64,000 nt of DNA, taken from Osmia lignaria lignaria (taxonomy: Eukaryota > Arthropoda > Insecta > Hymenoptera > Megachilidae). A program made the position numbers and the translations under genes. Positions 31,505 to 43,880 of the stretch are shown here, one piece after another. Numbering within the stretch: the first letter of the stretch is position 1; each line of letters begins with the position of its first letter. Where the stretch lies: NCBI RefSeq assembly GCF_051020975.1, contig NC_135032.1:9672001-9736000 (forward strand), written 5' to 3'. A model generated the notes under the pieces. That model was not told the DNA's origin. It saw only the letters and a list, made by a program, of their open reading frames with translations, and ran no database searches.

Positions 31505-32550
31505 GTGACAGTTCTTGTATTGTATTGTATTGTATTTTAGTTTTCTTGGGCTCTGCCCAAGATGGCGCTTCAGGGGGCAAGCGCCCCCTATATTGCCTAG
31601 CTACATTAATGGCGCTAAATATAACTTATGTAACCTATATTACAAATTCATTGCATACGCATTTGCATACTCACAGCACACTTTCTCCTCTCATATCTTT
31701 GTATAATTACACACGCAAACCATGACGTTACTGTCCCTCTGACAGTACTTATGGCAAAGAGGAGTTATAACAAGAAGCGACACTCCTGGCGGCACTTTTA
31801 AAGTCATCGATTCGTTCGAAGTTTCAATGAATAGGGAAGATGACAAATTGTAGATTTTTAATCACTTCGTTAGTTCGCTATGTAAACGTATACACTGCAT
31901 TCGAGGTTATATGCTATATAACGCCACCAGCGAGTACGTGGGTTTTACCGCGTTTTTGGTCGATTCAAATATCATTATTTTTAATAACTTTTTTCTCAGT
32001 CATTTTCGCATTTAAAAATCAGAAACAAAAAATTACAATAAAAACGAAATATAAACATTCGAATAAAAATATTTCTGAAAAAATGGAATTCTTCCCTATT
32101 GGATATAATACTTTCATTTCATGTCAATCTTTAATAATTAGAAATCGTTTTGCGTCGTCAGTTTTACTGTATATTATTAATCGAAGTATTTACATTAATT
32201 TTACATAATTGAAAAGTGGGAAAATAGGAAATATTTAAATGATAGTATTAGAAAATATATTTAAACATAAGTACACTAAGATGAGGGAACGTTCTCGAAA
32301 ATATATTTATATATAAATTACATAATTATACAATAAGATGAGAGAAGGTTCTGGATAACATTTAAAGGACATTACAATATTTACAAATTCAATACAATGC
32401 GAAACCTCCTATCTTTTTTTACACCCGTTTTAAAATCTCTATTACTATATTTCAATGTGTAATAAATTCTTAATTGAATAAATAACTATAATAAATATTG
32501 CAAAGGGAAATTCTTACAAGGATGAGTGAAACCGGTAACATTTGTACAGA

Positions 32551-32764
32551 ATCAATCATAGTGTCCGTTCGTCTAGTGAAAAAGCACTGACCTTGGAATC
32601 CAAGTTTAACCGCAGCAAATATCATAAATCTAATTTTTCAATAAAAGCGTTAAAATAATTAACATAATCATGTGATAAAAGCTTTAGAATATTTATTTGC
32701 TGCGATTAAACTTGGACTCCAAAGACAGTGATTTTTCACTAGACGAACGGACACTATGATTGAT
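32551..32764. mobile_element. 214-bp MITE, tandem copy 1
   Basis: Both ends carry ATCAATCATAGTGTCCGTTC and continue GTCTAGTGAAAAAGCACTG...CCAAGTTTAACCGCAGCAAATA as arms of about 80 bp. The centre is a short AT-rich loop. The length is identical to the second copy 14 bases further on. Confidence 0.85.
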
Positions 32765-32778
32765 ACTGTTTGTACAAT

Positions 32779-32992
32779 ATCAATCATAGTGTCCGTTCAT
32801 CTAGTGTATTTTGTAATTTCAAATAAATGATTGAAATTCTAAATTATTGAATATTTTAAAGCTTTTATCAGATGATTATGTTAATTAATTTAACGCTTTT
32901 ATTAAATAATTAGATTTACGATATTTGCTACAGTTAAACTTGGACTCCAAAGTCAGTGCTTTTTCACTAGACGAACGGACACTATGATTGAT
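32779..32992. mobile_element. 214-bp MITE, tandem copy 2
   Basis: Same ends as 32551-32764, but the left arm is altered after CATCTAGTG. It abuts the P-like remnant starting near 33050. A third isolated end of this family (CATAGTGTCCTTTCGTCTAG) is at 43307, just before the related P-like/THAP copy. Confidence 0.8.
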
Positions 32993-33085
32993 ATTGTACA
33001 TAACTGATACATATTGTTTCCTACATTGGTGCGAGGTAAAACAGAATGTGCATTTGAAAAAAATACTGTTTCTAAAGTAAATAAA

Positions 33086-34110
33086 TCAATTGTAAAAGGT
33101 TTCGTGTGGATCTCTTAGTGCACCATAAAAATTGCGTTCTGTATTATATGCTTTAAAATGTGTAAATAAATTGGTTTCATCTAACTCGTTACTATTGGAA
33201 AAGATAGTGCATATTTGGCAACTGTGAATTTTTAAGCATTTGTGCAATAAGTATCTGGTATTGTACTTAAAGGCATTCTGTTTAAGCAATGTTTTCTTGT
33301 GGTAGACACAGTACTCGACACGGAACGATTCACGAGCAGCTGGAGTAATTGATAATATAATGAAAGCGTTTGTTCGGATAATTTTGTCAACATGTCGTCA
33401 ACACATACTGAGCAATATTTGTCTAAGTTATGCATGTTTTCTACTTTCAATTTTAAAATGGCAAATAAAATATTGTTTAACCCTACAAAAAATTGCATTT
33501 TTTCTAAATTCCTCTGTAACACCCTCGTCGACGGAAAGACAAATGTGGCTTGCACCTGCCGATAACATTTTGGCCCAACAAAATGTACACTGTATACTGT
33601 CTGCCGTGAATACTTCTACTATTTTGTACAACCTACATATTAACGAAATTAACTATTTTCGAGCATAAAAATTTTTTATATAAACTCTGAAACGTACTTA
33701 AACTAGATTGCTTATTTCAAATGCTTTACTACTTCCGCTTTTAATTCTATATTTTCACGCTGTAAATTGGAAGTTCTATTTTGCAGCTTCCGCTTTCTCG
33801 GTGTATTCGCAGACATCAGTATTGGAGTCTGGACACTTACACCAAACCCAAATGATCCCATTATAATATGTCTCCCTGATGTCTCCATGGATCTGTAATT
33901 GCTAAAGAACAACCACATGAGATCAAAAGTATTTATTTTAATTTATCTAAATCATTTGTTCTTATGCACTTATATATTAAATATTTGTTATGTACTTAAA
34001 TGTATTTTTACCTGTTATATCTACAACACGAATTTTGCTGGAGGCTCAAAATCAGGATTATTACTTCTGCTCTCTTCTTGAATATTTGTATCTAATATGA
34101 AAATAGAAGG
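33086..34110 (-). pseudogene. P-element-like (THAP9-type) transposase remnant
   Basis: Read on the minus strand, 34094-34021 matches exon 3 and 33892-33715 matches exon 4 of the THAP gene at 43881-44625, but here exon 4 is longer. It continues into a Lys/Arg coiled-coil segment (TPRKRKLQNRTSNLQRENIE) like that following THAP domains. About 33555-33400 gives FPSTRVLQRNLEKMQF, VGLNN and KVENMHNLDKYCSVCVDDM, resembling the start of the P-type catalytic domain with its first Asp. Frames change between segments and stops interrupt them, so it is dead. The THAP-coding 5' part is missing. Confidence 0.6.
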
Positions 34111-34118
34111 TCAATATA

Positions 34119-34290
34119 CAGGGTGTCCCAGTTTCAGTGGTCCAAAAGCAAGTGGGTGATAGAGGACATCATTTCCGACAAAAAAGGTTTTATATAATAT
34201 GTTCGATTTTTTATGGTTCAAAAGTTATTTCAATTTTAGTGATTTGTTCGTTATTTCCTACCTTTCGCAACAAAATCGATCACTATGACT
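34119..34290. repeat. Fragment with CAGGGTGTCCCAG end
   Basis: It begins TATACAGGGTGTCCCAGTTTCAG, a terminal type like that of 11115-11666, but no matching right end is visible. It probably represents a truncated mariner-type element. Confidence 0.4.
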
Positions 34291-34779
34291 AAATAAACTA
34301 CTCGGTGGTACTTGATCAATGTGGCTATCAAACACAAAAACAAATTGTTTTCTATTTGCTAAAATAGTTTACAGGACATACTCTTTATTTGGAATAATTA
34401 CTGATTTTGGTGTTTGGTCTTTAACTTTAAAATTACTGTTATGAAGAGAGCACTAATATCGGATGAACGAATTTTGGTTTTGTTTGCGCATGTTGGCTCT
34501 GATTGGTTCTGCCACGCTTCGCTACCAAGGTAACACGCAAGCGCTGTACGGTTGTATGTCGTAAGCCACGCTGGACAGAAAGTATATCCGGTGAACATAA
34601 ACTTGTGAATTATAATTCACTACCTTTGTCCTTTGATAAGCTGTTCCGTTCCTATGTTAGTATATTTTGTCTACCGTGTATAAGGCGGATGCAATGAGAA
34701 GTAAATCATGGTGGAGTAGCGCTACTGGTGGGGGAACTTTCTGAGCTCAGTCGAACTGCGCGAAATGATACTACTCTCT

Positions 34780-34900
34780 CGTGAAAAATACTATACGTAC
34801 CAACTGCTCGAGTGTTCACGACCGAGAACGAAGATTACCGAATGGACATTCAATGGGTTGTATCACTTTGCCTCTCCCTACAAGTGTATACATATGTAAG
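34780..34900 (-). repeat. 5' flank shared with the THAP locus at 43.4 kb
   Basis: On the minus strand this stretch (CAAAGTGATACAACCCATT, TCCATTCGGTAAT, CGTGAACA) aligns with 43405-43490 upstream of the THAP gene. It extends the homology between the two P-like copies beyond the coding exons. Confidence 0.55.
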
Positions 34901-35174
34901 TACTTAGTTTCCTTGTCAGTGCACCTCTTGTTTACTTACTCTTTGCTTATAGTGTAACTCAAGTTAGCCAACTATTGTTGATTTTGTTGGTAGTGATACC
35001 AACAGTGCACAAGAAAAAAACAGTTACGGTAAAAGTGACTAAAAGTAATTATACGGCAACACGGCAACTACATCAACTTACCATACTGTCAACGAAACGT
35101 CGAAAATGTGGGCAGAGCGTACGAATAGTGATGAAATTTTATCGTATTTATTATAACGATTGAATCATGCAATC

Positions 35175-38100
35175 ATGTGGTCGATGAGGCATGAAACGAT
35201 GACCCGCGATGAATGCAGAAAATGTTTACGATGTTTAGGTAAGGTTATGTTTCAATTAATTGTTGTTTTTTTTTGCGTTAGTAATGTATAATTCTTTACA
35301 GTCGCAAAATAGAGTTATACACATTGGAAGTATAATTTTAATTATAAAGCACGCATTGAATATATTATAATACGCGTGATTTATATCATTGAGAAATAGA
35401 AAATGGAAAGATCAGCTGAAGAACAGTATTCGATTATCATCATTATTTATGATTGTACATATTAATAATTATTAGCGCTGTATAAAAATGTACTTATGTG
35501 TTATTAAATATAACTAAAACATTCTAAATAGTTTTCTTATACTTAATGATATCTTTGTTGTTATCGGAAAATACTGTTATTTTAATTTATTCATCTTATC
35601 CTGTGAGCACAAACGCGTTATGCATTATGTTGTATCATATCGAATTAACTATTTTTTTTATTATATCATAATGATTGCAATATAAAAATAAAAATCAATA
35701 GTTATTTAAATATTTTTTGTTATTTCATTAGAAACATTAAAATAGAATAGAACTATCTGATTTTTTATTAATTGAACTTTGAACATAAAATTTGCGTATA
35801 AACTAAATTATCTAATTTTATACCTAGAATAGTAAAAGAAGTAGGCAAAACAATAAATTTAATGAATTTTATAAAAGTTTTAAACATTATCACAAGATTC
35901 GATAAAAGTTAGTTGTATATGAAATATACATATTATGTATTATAACTATCATATGATTTATGCAATCAAAATAATTTTTTTATGTACAGAGTTAGATGCT
36001 TATGGAAGTATGGTGTCTGTGTTACGTGCACAAGGTCCTTTCACTAATGAGAAACAAAAATTATTACAAGAACTCGCTAAAGTTTTACATATTTCTAATG
36101 AAAGACATCGTGCTGAAGTGCGGAGAGCTGTTAACGATGAAAAGCTAGCAACAATAGCTGAACAGTAAATATTTATTAACCAAATTATATCATAATTTTT
36201 TTTATTCAAATTTTAAATTTTATTCAATTTCTAATATAGGTTAAATGGTCCAAATACTGGTACAGATTGGACTATCGAAGGGCGTCGTGTTATTCCACTT
36301 TTACCAAGGTTAAAAGCTCGATCTGCTTTCACAACATTAGCAAACAGCTTGGCCCTTGCAACATCAGCGGCAAACAAAAGGAACCTTCCTGTTCACGAAA
36401 AAATGGAGGATGCAAAAGGTTTTAAGGAAAAATATTATCTATTTTGGTAAATGTGTGGTTTTAGTCTATGTAAAATGGTGTATGATTGTAGAACTGTAAG
36501 TTACTAACTGTAAGGGGCTTTCCCCTCGCATTAATTCAAGGATCAAAGACTAATTTTGAAATATGTTCATTTTAATAGATATTAGAAGTGAATCTCCAGT
36601 GAAGATAAAAGTACAAGAAAAATTGCTTAGCAATTCTGAGTTTTTGCTTAACAAAGATAAATTAAGCAATGAAAATGTAGTAAACGAGGTAAAACCATTT
36701 GCTTGTTTGCTGAATAATATGAAGATATATTCAGTTATCTTATCTCATTTAATACATTGTAGGAATTAAATAAGGATAAAGATGTAAATAATGAAAGTAA
36801 TACTTTTGAGGTCAGTGAAAAGTGTAGTGTTTCTGAAAAACGTAAACCTTCTTCTCCTTTGCAATCACTTCCAAGCAAGGTACTTGAGCAAAGATTAAGA
36901 ATTTTATTTGTAATTAACATAGTATTTATAAACACCGTATGATATAGGTTCTAGTAGTGTCTTCAAGTTCGGTAGGAACTTTGAATCATGGTACTGCTGA
37001 AAAAGGATCGCTTGAAAATACTATTCATTTATCACGAATACCAACAAATTCATTACAGCATCAAAATGTCACGATAATACCACTTAATATTAATTGCGGA
37101 GAAAATGTTACAGGTTATTATCTTTATTATCATGTATTTATGATATATTTAAAAAAAATCTAAACTATTTACTTTAAAACCAGATTGTAAAGAGTCAACA
37201 GTACAAGAAAATGCCAGTGGTCGTTCAGAAAAATCATCTGGCAATCTTGTAAATGCAGTAATCCCAGTAGGTACAACGAATATTACGAAAACTAAAGGAA
37301 GAATAATTACAACCCAGAATAAGCTTAATACAAAAATTGGATCTGCAATTTTAATGTCTAATAACGTATCATGTGCATCAGAAAATAATTCACAATCTGA
37401 TACTCAGGATACATCAAACCAGGATAGTTTAAGTATGAATATATTTTTCTGAAGAAACATAATAGAATTTTGATCATAATTCATTGTTTCGAATTTTCTG
37501 CATTGTTCTAGGTTCTAAAGTATCATCCATATCTCATAATTTACAAAAGACATTGAACGCTGATAATTCAAATTCAGTTGTTAGCCATACAAAGCGTATT
37601 ATACCAGTGATACATTCTAACGTAAAACCTCCCATAACTAAGGCTATTACATCAAGTAATAAAACTTCTATTCAACTGTAAATTATCTTAAAAGCCGTGC
37701 TATATTCGTTCATTTTTTTTAAAACATTTTTAGATAATCCACATCAACTTATGGCTGTATGTCCTGTTACAACTGTTTCCAATGGACCAGGACCACCCCA
37801 AGCGAAGCAAGTAACAACACTGACTTGTAAAAAGTTACCTACGACACTCAGTAATCAAACCACTGCCAAAATGGTATAACTTTACATGTACAACCAAAAA
37901 AAATTTTATTAACATTTCATCTGAAAATATAATATTTATAATGTTTTAGGGTGTTACATTAAACTCTAATACAACTGTAAATATAGCTCACCATCCTGAC
38001 ACGAAATTAGGTTCTAAAACAAACGTGATCGTTATACAAAAGGGTCAAACCAAAGGTGTAACTCTTTCTCATGCTGGCAAGGTACACATATATAAAATTT

Positions 38101-38702
38101 GTAAAATAACAATTTTATATTTTAAATTAAAAAGCATTGTGCATATTATAGGAAGTATTGGGAACCATGATAATGGGTGGAAAGAGTTTATGTGTCACAA
38201 ATCAACACAACGCCTCCATTAGTGTGCTACCACGTCATATTACATTAAATAACGGAGATCAAGCTGTAACTATGTTATCTACAACAAATTCATCTCATAC
38301 AGAATCTGTAACATCCAATATAAAGGTAACGATTGTTTACTTTTATCACGATAGTTACTTCTAAAAAAGTTTTATTATTAAAATTTTAATATGCAACAAA
38401 TCCTTGGCTACTACGGTGTTATTTAGCAGAAAATTGATCGCGGTTTTTCTACTTTTCAGTCTGGTAATACCATTATGTTCAATCTTCGACAGGATGTTTT
38501 AGAAAAAAATAAAACATTATCTCATCTCTTTGAATCATCTAACGTTCTTACCTCTGAATCTAAGACTGTGATACAAAATACAAATGCTCGTCTTTCGAAA
38601 GAACCAAGTAACAGTGATTTACATGTACAGGATAAAGAATTAGTTGTAAAAACCGATGCTGTAATTACTACTGTTAAAGATGAAAAACACAGGTCAGTTT
38701 GA
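35175..38702 (+). CDS. Emsy: EMSY-like transcriptional regulator (ENT domain)
   Basis: Nuclear chromatin-associated regulator; the vertebrate protein binds BRCA2 and HP1 and is part of Sin3/KDM5 complexes. Twelve exons by splice signals and frame: 35175-35238, 35990-36164, 36240-36418, 36579-36688, 36763-36879, 36948-37113, 37184-37432, 37512-37655, 37734-37873, 37950-38081, 38152-38325, 38460-38702 (630 residues). Residues 10-110 are the ENT domain and its extension (TRDECRKCLRCLELDAY, SVLRAQG, ERHRAEVRRAVNDE, WTIEGRRVIPLLPRL), very like human EMSY. The rest is Ser/Thr/Asn-rich, with further EMSY-like islands (KTNVIVIQKGQTKG, GTMIMGGKS). A possible donor (AG-GTCAGT) just before the stop leaves open an extra 3' exon. 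Poly(A) signal at 38880-38885. Confidence 0.9.
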
Positions 38703-41047
38703 AACTATGGAAATGTATTAGGAAATTGTTATTAAGAAGTGCATGTAATACCAATAACTAACTTTATAATTACTTTGAAAAACCTTTTGTAAATTGTTCA
38801 TTGTAAATTAATAATATGTTTTATGTGCAAAATATTTTGCAAATTGAAATATATTCGAAAAATTAAGCTTCTTGAATAGAATAAAACGGTGTAAATTTTG
38901 TACGACATTAACGAATACAATTGAACGCATGCATAATTAAAAAGACTTTTATGAATAATTTAAAAATAAAATGAGAATTATTTTATTTTTGACTATAACA
39001 TTTATTTTTTATTTTTTAAATTATTTTTTTATCATTACTCCTACAATTAATTAATATTTTTCTCTTTAAGGAAAGTAAAAATATATATGCAAACGCAAAT
39101 TTTTTGTTTAAAGAATTCTGTGGATCCTATAAAATGTTCAAAAAGTAAACAAATACTTTCAAATTCAAAGTAATATGTAAATACATAAGGTAAATTAATG
39201 AAATTCTATTTAATAACTTTCATTATTAGTATTATTTTGTTCGCTTATATTATCAAATATTATTCATACTTTGTTATAATCTAAGTGATTTGTAGGACTT
39301 ATTGTATAGTTTAAATTATTTTCAACAATTACAGCTTCTGCACTTTGTCTAAAAACTTTTATTTAATGATACTTTCAATTAAAGAACGTGATATAAAATT
39401 AAAACTGTAATTAAACTGTCACGTCTGGGACAGTTATTAATTTCATAAACTTCAAATATTTAGTACATAATCATGATGCAATTAAGAATTGTAATAATTT
39501 ATAGCAAAAATTTGTGTGATGTATATTATTAAAGAAAAAAAGAACAATTTCACAGAAAAACTGAATATATCATTATTTACATAGACGCATATTTCTGTGT
39601 ATCTTTTTTTTTTATAAACTACAGTCTTTAAGAAAATCGGTACTTTGTTAAGTCAATTTAATGACTTATTCAAATACATAATAAATTTTTATGTGACATG
39701 TGCCAAATGTATAAATTACAGATAACTCAGTGGTCAAAGAATATACTGATGTGAATAGCATTTTATTAAATTTTCAGAAAAAGCTGAATTATCATTTCTT
39801 TTAATAAAGAAAAGTATAACTTCTCTGTTAATGTTTTTCATAATATTTATAACGTTAATATTTTTCTCTGTAAATATTGTTTAGTTTATAAATGGAAATT
39901 AATAAATCTATTTACAAATTAATTTATGTTGAATAATACCAATATAATTAGGATTATGGAAATAGTAAACGAAACGAGGAATAATCTCAAACATTGTTCC
40001 TTTCACATCGTACAAATATCAATAAACTATATATTTTTTTAAAGTACTATTAGTAGAGAAATGTATTCATGTTTATTGTATTACCCTTCTAGTGCTTTGA
40101 AATATCGTTTATTAATTAAAAATTATTTTAATATATGTATATATTTTAAGCTTTTATTCTTCAGATTCTTTTGTTTAACTATGAAAACTATCTTTTATAT
40201 TGTTACAGTCAAATGAAATGAATGATGTACTTTTTATATTTAATAAGAGATGAAAAAATTCAGTTTTATAGTCCAAACTGCATTATTAAAGTAATATATG
40301 TATGAAAAATAATCTAGTTTCTTTATATGATAAGTAGAGAAACTACTACATACTAATTAGAATAATAAGTAAAGTTAAAATGTATGCAAAGTACAACTGT
40401 ATTTAGGGTAATCTGATATTTATAAAGAAAAATTTTGAGGTAGTCAAAAACTGTTTTCTTTTTTGTTTGGCACAAGACAAATCGTTGGTTCTTTAAAAGA
40501 AAGTTAGTGATGAGCTTCTAAATAATGAACTGCTCAACAATACTAATTTCATTTTGTACTTATGTTCTTGTACATAATTTTATAACTCAGCTATTTCATC
40601 ATTAAAAATAACATAATTCGATCATTTTATTAAACTGATTCAAAACAACAGTTTTTACAATTTCGAAGCAATTGAAAATAAAATGAAAGTGGGATGGCTG
40701 AATGCATTATCATTTATACTGAATATCAGTTATTCATGTTTTTATCTGTATATAATTATAGGATGGCAAATTAAAAAAAACTGCAACATTAATAGCGCAA
40801 TTTCTTATAACTCGCATACTATGTTACCTAATTATGGTAATTATTTCATAAATTGTAACATTTTATTACGTTTTTCAACTTTTCCTTGTACGTTTATTTG
40901 TATAAAAAATATATTGTTTTTGTTATTAGTATCTATTTTAGACAATTTACGTATAATTCATAATAGACTATACATTAACGAAAAAATATTATTACAACAG
41001 AGTTTTTTATTGTTACCAGATACAGTAATATAATAGTTTAAGAGTTA
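38703..41047. other. Very AT-rich EMSY-SmB intergenic region
   Basis: It holds the EMSY 3' UTR with AATAAA at 38880-38885 and, near its right end, the likely SmB poly(A) signal (TTTATT at 40862-40867, minus strand). The 116-residue plus-strand frame at 40683-41033 is Ile/Asn/Leu-rich as expected of random AT-rich DNA and is not reported as a gene. No other feature. Confidence 0.6.
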
Positions 41048-42021
41048 TTAGTACGGACGAGGTGGTGGTCCACCACGCATCATGCCAGGAGGTGGACCTC
41101 TCATTCCAGGTGGTCCCATTGGTGGACCTCCACGTCCCATTGGTGGCATTCCTGGTGGCATACCTATAATTAAACACAACAGTTACAGTTTCTGTATAAA
41201 TGACTTAAAATAGAAATGTTATTTCTTAGATAAAAAGTTATTTTTAGAGAATTATGTTATTCTCTGGAACAACAAATGTTACCCATCATCCCTGGTGGTG
41301 GACCCATCATCCCAGGTGGAGGACCTCCAACTGGCATACGTGGAGGACCACCCGGATGCATTTGTGGTGGAGCAGAAACTTGACCTCTACCTCCTGGTGT
41401 CATGATTTGTTGCGATGGACCACCAACACCTCTAACAGGTCCTTGCAAACCAGCAGGTACTCCAGCGACATTAGCAGGCATACCACGGCCTGCGGCTCTT
41501 CCCATACCAGGTCCTGGTGCAGCACCAGGAATAGGTACTCTAGGTAATCCTTCTTCTGGAGGTGGAGGACCTTCTACAGTTAAAGATACGATATTTTCTC
41601 CTCTTAACAGAACAAAGCCCAGCACACGTTTATCTTCTCTTTCCGGTTGCTTTGTATTTTTTGGCTTAATCTTACGGAACTCCTCGCAATCTCCAAGTAT
41701 CAGATTCATATGTTTGTCAAAGGCCTTGAACGTGCCTATAAATGTTCTAGAATCTTGCAAAATAATCCTAATTCTATAATTGATATGCTGCAGCATTTTA
41801 TTGTTTTTGCCGATAGTCTGGAAATAACAAATGTTATTTTAATTTACAAAACCAATTTTAAAAATAAAAAAAAAAATATTGCCGTTTTTAAAATAAAATA
41901 ATGATCTCTTACTTCATTTAACGTTTATTAAATTATGATTACACTTATAGTTGAGGTTACGTTAACTTTCCTCAAACATTTAAAAATTATAACGTTCATA
42001 TTATTGTTTTACACTTACCAT
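41048..42021 (-). CDS. SmB: Small nuclear ribonucleoprotein Sm B/B'
   Basis: A core component of the Sm ring of U1, U2, U4 and U5 snRNPs in pre-mRNA splicing. Exons: 42019-42021 (the ATG only, followed at once by GTAAGT), 41283-41817 and 41048-41163, in all 217 residues. Sm1 and Sm2 motifs lie at about 10-85 (ILQDSRTFIGTFKAFDKHMN, CEEFRKIKPKN, KRVLGFVLLRGENIVSLTVE). Then come GRAAGRGMPA, GPVRGVGGPSQQIMTPGGRG and a Pro/Gly/Met-rich tail of PPGM and GRGGPP motifs, which is the site of symmetric arginine methylation and proline-ligand binding in the family. All parts match the human/insect layout. Placing the start codon alone at the end of exon 1 is supported by TIGKNNK following the acceptor. 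Confidence 0.96.
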
Positions 42022-42402
42022 TTTGATAGATTTGTTTACCGCAAAAAATTAGAAAGAAATTATTTTTTACTATCTCATCAGTAACTAAGGGCAATAAAAT
42101 ATTAATTGTTACCGGTTACATCAAACTATTCGTTCCAACAATACAACCGTTCTCAGGCCCTCCAAACCAATCCAAACTCCCGTATTTCATGCTGTAACGA
42201 AAATTAGTACGCTCCGCGAATATCAGGATCGCTGGTGTCGCTACGACCCATATAAATGATATCGGTGAGATCCACACGCAAGCACGTGGATCTCTATATA
42301 CGTGTGCATGGTCTTACTTATTCAAAACTTTGAAGAATAAAAATAATGGAAGGGAAAAAATTACAACAATATATGTGCAGTAATGGAAATATATTAAATT
42401 TT
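42022..42402. other. SmB 5' flank
   Basis: Contains the SmB 5' UTR and presumed promoter; no TATA box is evident. No other gene. Confidence 0.5.
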
Positions 42403-43178
42403 GGGTAAACTTTACTTTACCGGACCCAAAATTTTGGACCTTTTTTTTTTTGAATCTATAGTTTTTGATGTGTAGAATCTGAAAATGCAAGTCTCAACTT
42501 TAGGAATTCAGTGGTTAAAAAGTTAAGCGTGTAAAGTTTGACATTTTTAGCGGATTTGCTACGTTACTGTGACGCCATATTGCCTTAGATGTATAACCTG
42601 ATTGGTCCTCGCATAGCGTAGAACTAAACTTCCGCTTACCTTAATTAAAAACATATTGTTTCCGAATCGCTTCCATCATTGATCCCATCAGGTCTATGTT
42701 GTTGTGACGGCAAAACCGTCGCCACAGATATTCGCATAAGCGATCGGCAAATTCCTCATCGTGAAAACGACCCCTCCCCCTCATCCAGTCCTTCGCCGGC
42801 CGCCAATTTGACTCTATTTGTTGGGTATGAGTCCCATCACTAGCTGTATTTAAATTATTCATAAAATTGAATTCTCTCTCTCTCTTTAAAAAAATATACA
42901 CCTAACTAACTCAGACAGTATCAAATTTACCCGCCAAAGTAGTTGGCACCCACGTGAATCTGCCTACAGCTAGCGACACCGTTCATTGGACAAGAAGTCA
43001 ATATGGCGTCACAGTAACGTAACAAATCCGCTAAAAATGTCAAACTTTACACGCTTATAACTTTTTAACCACTGAATTCCTATAGTTGAGACTTGCATTT
43101 TTGGATTCTCCGCATCAAAAACTATAGATTAAAAAAAAAAAGTCCAAAATTGTGGGTCCGGTAAAGTAAAGTTCACCC
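42403..43178. mobile_element. 776-bp element with 180-bp inverted repeats (Merlin-like)
   Basis: The ends GGGTAAACTTTACTTTACCG and, inverted, GGGTGAACTTTACTTTACCG begin arms of about 180 bp, which include GTCAAACTTTACACGCTTAT and GCGTCACAGTAACGTA. Between the arms lies a minus-strand ORF with ISXO2/Merlin transposase character. A flanking 8-9-bp duplication was not found, so the edges or age are uncertain. It separates SmB from the THAP locus. Confidence 0.7.
42641..42901 (-). pseudogene. Merlin/ISXO2-like transposase, C-terminal fragment
   Basis: An 86-codon frame with THTQQIESNWRPAKDWMRG, GRFHDEEFADRLCEYLWRR and MMEAIRKQY. This is the region in IS1016/Merlin transposases that carries the HTQxIEs-W-xxK block and the YLxExxWR block around the last catalytic residue. 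The DDE core and the N-terminus are missing, so it cannot be active. The position between long inverted repeats fits a deletion derivative. Confidence 0.65.
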
Positions 43179-43306
43179 TTTCACTTGTTTTTGCGTATAT
43201 GCTGTGTTTTGTTGCGATCCTCGCTGGTTTAATAGAATATAGATGCGAAACGTATTGTGAACCAGGCTGTATAAATTATGAACTAGGTTGTAAAGAAAGC
43301 ACATAG

Positions 43307-43335
43307 TGTCCTTTCGTCTAGTGAAAAAGCACTAA
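43307..43335 (+). repeat. Isolated end of the 214-bp MITE family
   Basis: CATAGTGTCCTTTCGTCTAG followed by TGAAAAAGCACT matches the ends of 32551-32764 and 32779-32992. It lies at the 5' side of the P-like/THAP copy. Confidence 0.7.
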
Positions 43336-43739
43336 AGGGGAAGGTGCCCCTACAATCGGGTCAAAGAGTAAGTATAATAAGAGGCGACACTCTGAGAGAG
43401 AAACTACTTGTAGAGTGAGACAAAGTGATACTACCCATTTAAAGGTCCATTCGGCAATTTTCGGTTTACACCGTGAACAGTCGTGAGCGCGCGACAAGTT
43501 TGTACTGTGGATTTACGTACATAGCCTATATTGTGGAAACTTCTTTGTCAGAATGCTCCAAAAAGCAAGAGTTTATGGCATTTCAGACCGTCATAAACCG
43601 GGAATTTCCGTACTTACCTGGCAGGTATCAGGTAGGTACGGAGTGCACTGTGGCTTGGTCATTTCTGTTGGAAACGTACAACCGTGAGGTTTGTATATTT
43701 ATCGGATATCGTTCCTTGTTCTGCGATTTTGTTCCGTTT

Positions 43740-43850
43740 TCTACTTTCTGCTGTGTGTTTTCTGTTTTTTACTTTCTACTGTGTGTTTTCTGTTTTTTAC
43801 TTTCTACTGTGTGTTTTCTGCTTTGTGCTTTCTATTTTCTATTTTCTGTT
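43740..43850 (+). repeat. 28-bp minisatellite (about 3.5 copies)
   Basis: CTGTGTGTTTTCTG starts at 43751, 43779 and 43807, period 28. It forms the pyrimidine-rich 5' UTR or upstream sequence of the THAP gene and accounts for the Phe/Leu/Cys-rich chance frames there. Confidence 0.85.
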
Positions 43851-43880
43851 TTTTGTTTGCAGCATTTTTTAAATATCAGC

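Noticed and set aside
40683..41033. 116-codon frame in the EMSY-SmB interval
   Set aside because: Ile/Asn/Leu/Tyr-rich composition expected of random AT-rich DNA, no domain, no splice or promoter support.
41402..41779. 125-codon plus-strand frame rich in Pro/Gly
   Set aside because: Antisense of the SmB Pro/Gly-rich tail.
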